From positions 1 through 30,041 of the forward strand of contig JAEZFA010000315.1 of NCBI GenBank assembly GCA_023417665.1: a stretch of 30,041 bases of DNA, given 5' to 3'. Below are positions 23,961 to 30,041 of the stretch, one piece after another; the first letter of the stretch is position 1; the number at the start of each line of letters is the position of its first letter. Position numbers and translations under genes: made by a program. Origin of the DNA: Pseudomonadota bacterium (GTDB lineage Bacteria; Pseudomonadota; Alphaproteobacteria; Rhizobiales; Xanthobacteraceae). The notes beneath the pieces were generated by a model that ran no database searches, had not been told where the DNA came from, and saw nothing but the letters and a program-made list of their open reading frames with translations.

Positions 23961-24869
23961 ATGAGCGCTCATCATCACCATCACGGCGACCGGTCACAGC
24001 AGAACGAACGCGCCCTCTGGCTCGCGCTGATTCCAACCGCCGCCTTCATGGTGCTCGAAGTCGCCGGCGGGATACTGACAAATTCGCTCGCGCTCCTTTC
24101 GGACGCGATGCACATGGCGACCGACGTGTTCGGCGTGGCAATGGCAATCGTTGCGATCCGGCTCGCGCGGCGTCCGCCCGACCTGCGGCGCACCTTCGGT
24201 TACGGACGGCTGGAAATTCTCGCGGCCATCGCGAACGCGGCACTGCTGTTCGGCGTCGGCTTCTACATTCTTTTCGAGGCGTATCAGCGGCTCGGCAATC
24301 CGCCGCAGATTCAATCCGCCGGAATGCTGGCGATTGCCGTCGCGGGACTCGCCGTCAACGGTTTCGCCATGTGGGCGCTGTCCTCCGGAAAAGAGGAAAG
24401 CCTAAACCTCAAAGGTGCCTATCTCGAAGTCTGGAGCGACTTCATCGGCTCACTCGGCGTCATCGCCGCCGCGCTCATCATCCGCTACACCGGCTGGTCG
24501 CTGGTCGACTCGATCGTCGCCGTGGCCATCGGCCTTTGGGTCATCCCCCGCACATGGATTCTGTTTCGCGAGGCGGCCAATATCCTTCTCGAAGGCGTGC
24601 CGCGGAATATCGATCTGGAAGAAGTGCTCACGGCGATGTCGGCAGTACGCGGCGTCACCGACATTCACGACCTGCACGTCTGGGCATTGACCGGCGGCCG
24701 CATCTGCCTGACCGCGCATGTCATCGCGGAAAGCCGTGCGGACGACTATGAAGCGCTGATTGCGGAACTGAACGCGTTGCTGGACGATCGCTTCGCGATC
24801 GGCCATGTCACGATTCAATATGAGCGCACGCCCTGCCCCGATGCCGCGGAAGGCCACCGGTTTCTCTGA
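23961..24869 (+). CDS. Cation diffusion facilitator (CDF) metal exporter
   Basis: 302-residue inner-membrane antiporter that should export Zn or a related divalent metal in exchange for protons. The N-terminus carries five consecutive histidines (residues 4-8). Six membrane segments follow. TM2 has Asp48 and His51xxxAsp55 (SDAMHMATD). TM5 has Glu156xxxAsp160 (YLEVWSD), where classic zinc exporters have HxxxD. A C-terminal cytoplasmic domain begins near residue 215 with the DIHDLHVWAL motif. ATG at 23961 is chosen because the His-rich start follows directly; in-frame ATGs at 23838 and 23928 would add a non-conserved leader without a ribosome site. It is divergent from the importer operon and convergent with the PAP2 gene (3-base gap). 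Confidence 0.92.
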   Translation: MSAHHHHHGDRSQQNERALWLALIPTAAFMVLEVAGGILTNSLALLSDAMHMATDVFGVAMAIVAIRLARRPPDLRRTFGYGRLEILAAIANAALLFGVGFYILFEAYQRLGNPPQIQSAGMLAIAVAGLAVNGFAMWALSSGKEESLNLKGAYLEVWSDFIGSLGVIAAALIIRYTGWSLVDSIVAVAIGLWVIPRTWILFREAANILLEGVPRNIDLEEVLTAMSAVRGVTDIHDLHVWALTGGRICLTAHVIAESRADDYEALIAELNALLDDRFAIGHVTIQYERTPCPDAAEGHRFL

Positions 24870-24872
24870 CAG

Positions 24873-25577
24873 CTATGGGGTTTCCGGCGGCTCCGCGACG
24901 CGCTCGCGCTGCAGGTAGCGCAAGCCCGCGAGACAGATCAGCGCCCAGGCCGCGCCGAAGCACCATCCTGCGAGCACGTCGGTCGGATAATGCACGCCGA
25001 GATAAACGCGGCTCAAGCCGACGAGAATGACGAGCGTCACCGCAACCCCGATAAAGTAGGCCTTGAAGGCAAACGAACGATGCGTTCCCGCGAGCAAGGC
25101 GCCGAGCGTCAGATAGACGACCGCGGAAAGTGCCGCATGCCCGCTCGGAAAGCTCAGACTTGCGACCTCCGTCAGATGCGTGATGATGTCCGGCCGCGCC
25201 CGGTCGAACACAAGTTTCAGCACGCTGTTGATGACGATGCCGGAGAGCGCGCTGAGTACGACGAAAAGCGCGGTTACTTTATCCCGCAGCAGCAGCAGGT
25301 AGCTTGCGACCACCAGCACGACGATGATCAGCACGGCGTGCCCGCCAAGCGCGGTGATGTCGCGCACGACGCCTTGCAGCCACACCGGCCCCACCGGACC
25401 GGAGGCATTGCGCATCGCCAGCAGCACTTCGCGGTCGAAGGCGGTCGCCTCGCCGCGCGCGATAAAGGCAATGATCGCGAAAAGCGCGAGAAAAGCGACG
25501 ACGAGCGCGATTTCAAACTGTTTCAAGGACGGCTTTCTCACCCGGAAAAGCGGCTGTAATTGACCGCGAACCGGCAT
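24873..25577 (-). CDS. PAP2-family membrane phosphatase
   Basis: 234-residue membrane phosphatase of the PAP2 superfamily, acting on a lipid phosphate or undecaprenyl pyrophosphate at the outer face of the inner membrane. The three-part signature is complete: KLVFDRARP at 121-129, PSGH at 144-147 (His147) and SRVYLGVHYPTD at 189-200 (His196, Asp200). About six hydrophobic segments surround it. ATG at 25577 has GGAG seven bases upstream; the longer open frame upstream has cysteine-rich, non-membrane character and was rejected. It is divergent from the transporter at 25666. The substrate (phosphatidate, PgpB-like, or UppP-like) is not visible. Confidence 0.92.
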   Translation of the reverse strand: MPVRGQLQPLFRVRKPSLKQFEIALVVAFLALFAIIAFIARGEATAFDREVLLAMRNASGPVGPVWLQGVVRDITALGGHAVLIIVVLVVASYLLLLRDKVTALFVVLSALSGIVINSVLKLVFDRARPDIITHLTEVASLSFPSGHAALSAVVYLTLGALLAGTHRSFAFKAYFIGVAVTLVILVGLSRVYLGVHYPTDVLAGWCFGAAWALICLAGLRYLQRERVAEPPETP

Positions 25578-25612
25578 AAGGCACTCCGCGCGATTGCTCC
25601 AGTGCAGCGATA

Positions 25613-25641
25613 TTGACAGGGCATGCGGTCCTCGCTGATCT
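25613..25641 (+). promoter_or_regulatory. Candidate promoter of the BT1-type transporter gene
   Basis: A consensus TTGACA (25613-25618) is followed after 17 bases by a poor -10, TGATCT (25636-25641). The start point would be about 20 bases before the TTG start codon. Confidence 0.35.
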
Positions 25642-25665
25642 GCGCAAACGCGGCAGGAATCGTAC

Positions 25666-27186
25666 TTGGCAGATACCGAAAAAACGCAGAACTGGGAGCC
25701 GGCGCAACGCGGGCTCGCCATGCGATATTTCCTTCCGTTGCGCGAGGCGATCCTGCGCCCGATCGCGGCATTGCGGCTGCGCTATGCGCCACTCCTTCTG
25801 GTCTATTTCAGCTACGGCGCGCTTGGCCTGATCGATGTCAGCCGCGACCTCTGGGTCAAGGAAAGCCTGAGCCTTTCGCCGGCCGAACTTGCCGCGATCG
25901 GCGTCTGGCTCGCTCTGCCCTGGACGATCAAGATGGTGTTCGGGCAACTCGTCGACAGCGTGCCGCTGTTCGGCTCGCAGCGGCGCGTCTATCTCGCAGC
26001 CGGCGCCTTGCTGACGGCCTGCGGGCTGTTGACCCTCGCGGGTGCTGCCGGCGGGTGGCTCACGTTCCTGCCGCCGAGCGGGCTTTACGTTCTCGGCGCG
26101 GTTCTCGTCGTACTCGGCACGGTCGTGCAGGACGTCGTGGCCGACGCGATCTCCACCGAGGTCGTGAACCGCTCCGACGAAAGCGGGGCACCGCGCGACG
26201 AAGCGGAAGTCCGGGCCGAACTCGGCATGGTGCAGGTTCTGGGCCGGCTCGCGCTCTCCGCCGGCATTCTTGCCGTGGCAGGCCTTTCGGGTTGGCTTGC
26301 TTCGATCATGAGCCGCGAGCATGTGTTTCTGGTCGCACTCGTCGTACCGGCGCTTTCGCTGGTCGCGGCGTTCACCGCTTCGGAACGGCTTGCCGAGCGT
26401 CGCCCGGTCGACTGGCGCATTTTGATCGGCGGCATCGTGTTCGGCGCGAGCGTCGTCGCAATCGGACTGCTTCGGGTGCCTTACGGGCAGGAGATCATTT
26501 TCCTGATCTCGATGTGCGTCGTCTCGGTGATGCTGGTTCTGGTGACGCGCGACGTTGCGCCGGAGACGCGGCGCGCGATCTTCTTCTCCGCGCTGATCAT
26601 CTTCGCGTTCCGGGCGACCCCCTCGGTCGGCGATGGCTACTTCTGGTGGACGCTCGACGTCCTGAAATTCGACGAGCGCTTTTACGGCGTGTTGCGGCAG
26701 ACCGCGGCGATCATCTCGGTTGCGGTGCTGTGGCTATTTTCGAAGCAACTCACCGAATATTCGGTGCGCGCGGTCCTGTTCTGGCTGACGGTACTCGGCG
26801 CAATGCTTTCGCTGCCGAATATCGGCCTTTATTACGGCCTGCATGAATGGACCGACGCCAATTTCGGCTTCGGCGCGCGTTCGATCGCGCTGGTCGATGC
26901 CGCAACCGCCTCTCCCTTCGCGCAGCTGAGCATGGTGCCCCTGCTCGCGCTGATCGCCTATTATGCACCGAGCGGACGTCGCGCGACGTGGTTTGCACTG
27001 ATGGCGTCGCTGATGAACCTCGCACTGGTCGCAGGGCAGCTGTTCACCAAGTACCTGAATCAGTATTTCGTGGTCGGCCGCGGAGACTATGGCGAGCTTG
27101 GTGCGCTGCTGATCTCGGTCGTCGTTGCGGGGCTGGTGATTCCACTCGTCGCCATTGCGTTCTTCGGCCGCCGCATCGCGCGCTGA
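25666..27186 (+). CDS. MFS-type transporter, folate-biopterin transporter (BT1)-like
   Basis: 506-residue membrane protein with about 12 hydrophobic segments. The first motif block (LLLVYFSYGALGLIDVSRDLWVKESLSLSPAELA) and the central APETRRAIFFSALIIFAFRATPSVGDGYFWW followed by LKFDERFYGVLRQ resemble the BT1/folate-biopterin transporter branch of the MFS; this is recognition by pattern and the substrate is open. TTG at 25666 is taken as start because AGGA precedes it at a suitable distance; the ATG at 25720 lacks a ribosome site but is possible. It has no functional link to its neighbours that I can see: PAP2 is divergent and the TauE-type permease convergent. Confidence 0.8.
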   Translation: MADTEKTQNWEPAQRGLAMRYFLPLREAILRPIAALRLRYAPLLLVYFSYGALGLIDVSRDLWVKESLSLSPAELAAIGVWLALPWTIKMVFGQLVDSVPLFGSQRRVYLAAGALLTACGLLTLAGAAGGWLTFLPPSGLYVLGAVLVVLGTVVQDVVADAISTEVVNRSDESGAPRDEAEVRAELGMVQVLGRLALSAGILAVAGLSGWLASIMSREHVFLVALVVPALSLVAAFTASERLAERRPVDWRILIGGIVFGASVVAIGLLRVPYGQEIIFLISMCVVSVMLVLVTRDVAPETRRAIFFSALIIFAFRATPSVGDGYFWWTLDVLKFDERFYGVLRQTAAIISVAVLWLFSKQLTEYSVRAVLFWLTVLGAMLSLPNIGLYYGLHEWTDANFGFGARSIALVDAATASPFAQLSMVPLLALIAYYAPSGRRATWFALMASLMNLALVAGQLFTKYLNQYFVVGRGDYGELGALLISVVVAGLVIPLVAIAFFGRRIAR

Positions 27187-27194
27187 GACGACGA

Positions 27195-28022
27195 TCAGGA
27201 AAACCACTTCATTGCCTGATCGACCGCAACGAAACAGCCGACCGCGATGACCAGCGCGGCGAACAGCGACTTCAGAATCCGCTCGTTCTTGCCGAGATAA
27301 AGCGACGCGGAAAGCCCGAGGATCGCACCCATCGCGCCGCCGGCGATGAAGAAGCCGGCCACGCGCCAGTCGACCAGCCCGGAATAGGCGTAGCTCGCCG
27401 CGCTCGTCGCACCGAAAGCGGCGACCGAAACGAGCGAACTGCCGATCGCGTTCAGGATCGGCATTGCGGTGGCCGAGATCAGCCCGGGCACGATCAGAAA
27501 GCCGCCGCCGATCCCGAAGAATCCGGAGAGAAACCCGACCGCGAGCCCGTAGCCGGCGAGACGCGGCAATTGTTGCGCAAGCGTGTTCTCCGCGAGTGCA
27601 GTCTTTTCTCGCGAAGCTTTTCCCGGCAGCAGCATTTTGATGCCGACTGCGATCATCAGAAGACCGAACAGCCCCAGCAGGAATTTCCCCGGCACCGCCT
27701 TGCCCGCCAGCGAACCGGCAAAGGCACCGGCAACGCCGCTCGCCGCAAAGACGAGTGCATAGCGCCAGCGAACGGTTCTGGCCCGCGCATGCCCGGCGAG
27801 GCTCATCAGCGCGCTCGCCGCAACGGCCACGGCACTCGTTCCCACCGCGACATGCTGCGAGCCGACGCCGACCACGAAGTAGATGAGCGGCAGCGCCATG
27901 ATCGAGCCACCGGCGCCGATCAGGCCGAGCACGCCGCCGACGGCGACACCGGACGCTACCGCGGCGAAATCCTGCAACAACGGCGCTAGCCTGCGTTGGA
28001 CTGCGCCGCCTGCCTGTTCCAC
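27195..28022 (-). CDS. TauE/SafE-family permease (sulfite/sulfur compound exporter type)
   Basis: 275-residue membrane protein of the TauE/SafE (DUF81) family. The two family repeats are visible as GGVLGLIGAGGSIMALPL near residue 29-46 and GFLSGFFGIGGGFLIVPGL near 162-180, each in a hydrophobic helix; about eight helices in total. Members linked to BigR or rhodanese genes export sulfite or other sulfur species. The listed start is GTG at 28022, overlapping the rhodanese gene by 37 bases; TTG at 27980, just after the rhodanese stop, would give an N-terminus closer to typical members, so the start is unsure. It is the last gene of the ArsR-rhodanese-permease operon. Confidence 0.88.
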   Translation of the reverse strand: MEQAGGAVQRRLAPLLQDFAAVASGVAVGGVLGLIGAGGSIMALPLIYFVVGVGSQHVAVGTSAVAVAASALMSLAGHARARTVRWRYALVFAASGVAGAFAGSLAGKAVPGKFLLGLFGLLMIAVGIKMLLPGKASREKTALAENTLAQQLPRLAGYGLAVGFLSGFFGIGGGFLIVPGLISATAMPILNAIGSSLVSVAAFGATSAASYAYSGLVDWRVAGFFIAGGAMGAILGLSASLYLGKNERILKSLFAALVIAVGCFVAVDQAMKWFS

Positions 28023-28519
28023 GGCATCAGGCGAAGCATCCGCGCCATGCCGCAGAAGCCGGATACACCGGCGAAGACGAGGCCGGCGCCCACGCCGCCC
28101 GCAAGCAGATAGAATGCGGGATGCACGAGATAACCAAGCACAACGCCGGCAACGACCAGACTGCCGGCCGCGATCTGCACCTGCCGCATCAGATCGATCG
28201 GCTGGCTGCGATCGACGATGGTCTGAAAGCCTGCCGCTTTCCAGCCGTTCACGCCGCCTTCGAGAATGTAGCTTTCGCCCTGCGTATGCGCGGCGAGATA
28301 TTCAGCACTACCGCTCGTGCGCATGCCAGAACGGCAATGGAACACGACCGGTCCGCGGAAGCGCACGCCTTCTGCTTCCGCAGAAAGCGTCGAGAGCGGC
28401 ACGCATTCCGCGCCCGGCAGGCGCTCGCGAAGGTGTTCATTGGGCTCGCGAATATCGACGAGCCTGGCTCCGGCTTTCAGCAAATCGGCCGCGCGTTGCG
28501 GCGTGACGGTTTCGATCAT
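27986..28519 (-). CDS. Rhodanese domain fused to DUF2892 membrane domain (YgaP-like)
   Basis: 177-residue sulfurtransferase that carries sulfane sulfur as a cysteine persulfide at the membrane. Rhodanese domain at 1-103 with active-site Cys62 in the loop HCRSGMRT, and the WxxAGF-type end GWKAAGF. Then a DUF2892-like part (about 110-165) with two hydrophobic helices around LVVAGVVLGYLV and FYLLAGGVGAGLVFAGVSG, as in E. coli YgaP. ATG at 28519 has no strong ribosome site and lies 20 bases after the ArsR stop; the longer frame upstream reads the ArsR gene out of phase. It works with the lactamase at 28938 in thiol persulfide handling. Confidence 0.92.
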   Translation of the reverse strand: MIETVTPQRAADLLKAGARLVDIREPNEHLRERLPGAECVPLSTLSAEAEGVRFRGPVVFHCRSGMRTSGSAEYLAAHTQGESYILEGGVNGWKAAGFQTIVDRSQPIDLMRQVQIAAGSLVVAGVVLGYLVHPAFYLLAGGVGAGLVFAGVSGFCGMARMLRLMPWNRQAAQSNAG

Positions 28520-28539
28520 GTTCGTTTTCGTGATTCTGG

Positions 28540-28854
28540 TTATGGGCAGTAGATGGACTTCAGGGTCCCGAGCAGCGTGGCAAGGTTCGGGTCGCTGATC
28601 CGGTAGTAGACGTTGAGGCCTTCTTTTCGCGGCTGGATCAGCCCTTCCTCGCGCATCTTTGCGAGATGCTGCGAAAGCGCGGACTGGCCGAGATCCACCG
28701 CTTCCGCGATTTCTCCGACCGTGACCTCGCGATCCATCGCCAGCCGGCAAAGGATCAGCAACCGCTGCTCGTTCGCGAGCAGTTTCAGGAGCTGCGCAAC
28801 CTCGCCTGCCTTTTCCTGCAGGGAGACAAGTTCTTTGCGGGCAAGACTCTTCAT
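28540..28854 (-). CDS. bigR: ArsR-family repressor, BigR/SqrR-like persulfide sensor
   Basis: Small winged-helix repressor (104 residues from this start). HTH around GEIAEAVDLGQSALSQHLAKMREEGLI, wing at RKEGLNVYYRI. Two cysteines, in LLILCRL and in the C-terminal SIYCP, are spaced 67 residues, nearly the same as the redox pair of BigR/SqrR that forms a tetrasulfide with reactive sulfur and releases DNA; the metal-site cysteines of true ArsR are absent. ATG at 28854 is chosen because GGA precedes it at seven bases and the candidate promoter would start transcripts near 28878; an ATG at 28872 would be almost leaderless. It should repress both its own operon and the divergent lactamase gene through the palindrome at 28881-28895. 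Confidence 0.9.
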   Translation of the reverse strand: MKSLARKELVSLQEKAGEVAQLLKLLANEQRLLILCRLAMDREVTVGEIAEAVDLGQSALSQHLAKMREEGLIQPRKEGLNVYYRISDPNLATLLGTLKSIYCP

Positions 28855-28880
28855 CGCGGTTCCGGCTTTCATATTATCTA

Positions 28881-28895
28881 TTGCTAATTTAGCAA
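28881..28895. promoter_or_regulatory. Probable BigR-type operator
   Basis: TTGCTAATTTAGCAA is a perfect 15-base palindrome in an AT-rich island between the divergent repressor and lactamase genes. It covers the -35 box of the rightward promoter and the -10 box of the leftward one. Confidence 0.75.
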
Positions 28896-28908
28896 ACTCT
28901 AATATATT
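28881..28908 (+). promoter_or_regulatory. Candidate promoter of the lactamase-YeeE operon
   Basis: TTGCTA (28881-28886), a 16-base spacer and TATATT (28903-28908). The -35 is the left half of the palindrome, so repressor binding would block it. Confidence 0.55.
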
Positions 28909-28913
28909 GTCAA
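28886..28913 (-). promoter_or_regulatory. Candidate promoter of the ArsR-rhodanese-permease operon
   Basis: On the minus strand a consensus TTGACA (28908-28913) is followed after 16 bases by TAAATT (28886-28891), which lies inside the palindrome. Transcripts would begin near 28878. Confidence 0.55.
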
Positions 28914-28937
28914 GAACAGATGAAATCCGAGGCCAGC

Positions 28938-29804
28938 ATGAGCAATCTCCGCATCAAGACCTTTTTCGACGTACCGACCAACACGGCGAGCTACCTGTTC
29001 TGGGACGCCGAAACGAAAACGGCAGCGGCCGTCGATCCGGTACTCGACTTCGATCACAGGAGCGGCGAGGCCGCGGTGGATTCCGCCGACGAAATGCTGC
29101 GCTTTGCCGAGAGCGAGGGCCTGAAGATCGCATGGGTGCTCGAAACCCATGTCCATGCGGATCACCTCTCCGGCGCGCCCTATTTCAAGCTGAAAACCGG
29201 AGCGAAGATCGGCATCGGCGAACATATCCGCGAAGTGCAGAAGATTTTCCGCCCCGTGTTCAATGCGAGCGACGTGTCCGGCGACGGCCGCGAATTCGAC
29301 CGGCTGTTCGGGGATGGCGAAACCTTCGCGCTCGGAAAACTTACGGTCGAAGTGATTCACACGCCAGGGCATACGCCCGCTTGCGTCGCCTACAAGGTCG
29401 AGGACGCGGTGTTCGTCGGCGATACCATGTTCATGCCCGACTACGGCACCGCCCGATGCGACTTTCCGGGCGGAGACGCCCGAACGCTGTATCGCTCGAT
29501 CCATCGGCTCACCGCCCTGCCGGACGAGGCGCGGGTCTTCCTGTGCCACGACTACAAGGCGCCGCCGGGCCGCACCGAGTTCGCCTGGGAGACCACCATC
29601 GGCGCCCAGCGCACCGGCAACATCCATATCCGCGATGGCGTCACCGAAGACGAGTTCGTGGCCATGCGCACCCAGCGCGACGCCACCCTGTCCATGCCCA
29701 AGCTGATCCTGCCCTCGGTGCAGGTGAACATGAATGGCGGGCGCCCGCCCGAGCCTGAGGACAATGGGGTGCGCTACCTCAAGGTCCCGCTGAACGCGCT
29801 GTGA
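28938..29804 (+). CDS. blh: Metallo-beta-lactamase-fold persulfide dioxygenase-like protein (Blh)
   Basis: 288-residue enzyme of the glyoxalase-II/ETHE1-like branch, expected to oxidise glutathione persulfide to sulfite. Metal ligands are seen as THVHADH at 70-76 (His71, His73, Asp75), His145 in HTPGHTPAC, Asp162 in VGDTMF and a histidine in LCHDY near 208. The PDYGTARCDFPGG segment (about 167-179) is typical of this branch. ATG at 28938 has GAGG six bases upstream; the ATG at 28920 has none. It is divergent from the BigR-like repressor, as blh is in known bigR operons. From about 29500 the codon choice changes (threonine almost only ACC, glutamate mostly GAG) without breaking the frame. The downstream YeeE-like gene begins 12 bases later. 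Confidence 0.9.
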   Translation: MSNLRIKTFFDVPTNTASYLFWDAETKTAAAVDPVLDFDHRSGEAAVDSADEMLRFAESEGLKIAWVLETHVHADHLSGAPYFKLKTGAKIGIGEHIREVQKIFRPVFNASDVSGDGREFDRLFGDGETFALGKLTVEVIHTPGHTPACVAYKVEDAVFVGDTMFMPDYGTARCDFPGGDARTLYRSIHRLTALPDEARVFLCHDYKAPPGRTEFAWETTIGAQRTGNIHIRDGVTEDEFVAMRTQRDATLSMPKLILPSVQVNMNGGRPPEPEDNGVRYLKVPLNAL

Positions 29805-29816
29805 GGCGAGCTCTGC

Positions 29817-30041
29817 ATGCTTGAGCCCCTCCCCTTCATCTGGCCGCTGGCCGGTGGCCTTTTGATCGGGGTCTCCGCGGGCCTCTATCTGCTGCTAAAC
29901 GGCCGCGTGATGGGCGTTTCAGGCCTGACCGCCGCGGCGACGGGCCTGTCCAAAGGCGCGCCGCGCACTCTGGGCCTGCTTTTCATCGCCGGCCTGCTGG
30001 GCGGCGCGGCCCTGGCTTCGGCTCTGATCCGCCGACCCGAG
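29817..30041 (+). CDS. YeeE/YedE-family sulfur transporter, C-terminus cut by window edge
   Basis: The 75 visible residues contain two hydrophobic helices (WPLAGGLLIGVSAGLYLLLNG and TLGLLFIAGLLGGAALASAL) with GRVMGVSG between them, the conserved opening of the YeeE/YedE family (thiosulfate or other sulfur uptake). In bigR-type operons such proteins come as one or two short YeeE/YedE subunits of about 140 residues. ATG at 29817 follows GAGGCGAG and lies 12 bases after the lactamase stop. The right end of the gene is outside the window. Confidence 0.85.
   Translation, partial: MLEPLPFIWPLAGGLLIGVSAGLYLLLNGRVMGVSGLTAAATGLSKGAPRTLGLLFIAGLLGGAALASALIRRPE

Noticed and set aside
23961..23995. Run of His codons that looks like an affinity tag
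   Set aside because: His-rich N-termini are common in natural CDF metal exporters; the flanking sequence is ordinary genomic DNA.
25578..25721. 282-residue version of the PAP2 protein with a cysteine-rich N-terminus
   Set aside because: The extension has no ribosome site and no resemblance to the family, and it would run across the likely promoter of the divergent transporter gene.
1..30041. CRISPR arrays, transposons, phage genes, tRNA or rRNA genes
   Set aside because: Looked for direct repeat arrays, transposase or integrase motifs, clover-leaf tRNA-like segments and rRNA blocks; none seen. The only repeats are short palindromes and hairpins listed as features.

Overview
The window looks like a chromosomal segment of a high-GC alphaproteobacterium, probably a Hyphomicrobiales/Bradyrhizobiaceae-like soil organism. 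This is inferred from the style of the Liv-type transporter clusters, the codon use and the frequent GTG/TTG starts and 1-4 base gene overlaps; no rRNA or tRNA is present to confirm it. I find 30 protein-coding genes (two cut by the window ends), no RNA genes, no mobile elements and no CRISPR. No gene-free stretch exceeds 300 bases.

Region A (1-7823, minus strand): a GntR/FadR-type regulator heads an apparent operon with a PaaG-like enoyl-CoA isomerase, a complete Liv-type ABC importer (livG, livH, livM, a binding protein, livF) and an AMP-forming acyl-CoA ligase that runs off the left edge. Two palindromes of the TTGTC-G-GACAA type flank the probable promoter upstream of the regulator.

Region B (7972-17045, minus strand): a TetR regulator, a short-chain dehydrogenase/reductase, a biotin-dependent acyl-CoA carboxylase (beta, then alpha later), two acyl-CoA dehydrogenases, a beta-keto acid cleavage enzyme (DUF849) and an enoyl-CoA hydratase. 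The set matches the logic of leucine (liu) or acyclic-terpene (atu) catabolism: activate, dehydrogenate, carboxylate, hydrate, cleave. There is no HMG-CoA lyase; the beta-keto acid cleavage enzyme sits where one would expect it.

Region C (17108-23689, minus strand): a second complete Liv-type importer (livH, livM, livG, livF), a second long acyl-CoA ligase and a second binding protein. A strong GC hairpin separates it from the TetR gene, and a TetR-style palindrome overlaps its likely promoter. Regions A-C together form 22 genes on one strand. They read as uptake plus CoA activation plus beta-oxidation-like degradation of branched or cyclic carboxylic acids; the substrate is not determined by the sequence.

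Region D (23961-27186): unrelated singletons, namely a CDF metal exporter, a PAP2 phosphatase and a BT1/MFS-type transporter.

Region E (27195-30041): a sulfide/persulfide-response divergon. A BigR/SqrR-like ArsR repressor, a rhodanese-membrane fusion and a TauE/SafE permease read left; a persulfide-dioxygenase-like metallo-beta-lactamase and a YeeE/YedE permease (cut by the right edge) read right. A perfect 15-base palindrome lies between them and overlaps both promoters. Codon choice appears to change inside the lactamase gene near 29.5 kb, which could mark recombination or an assembly join.
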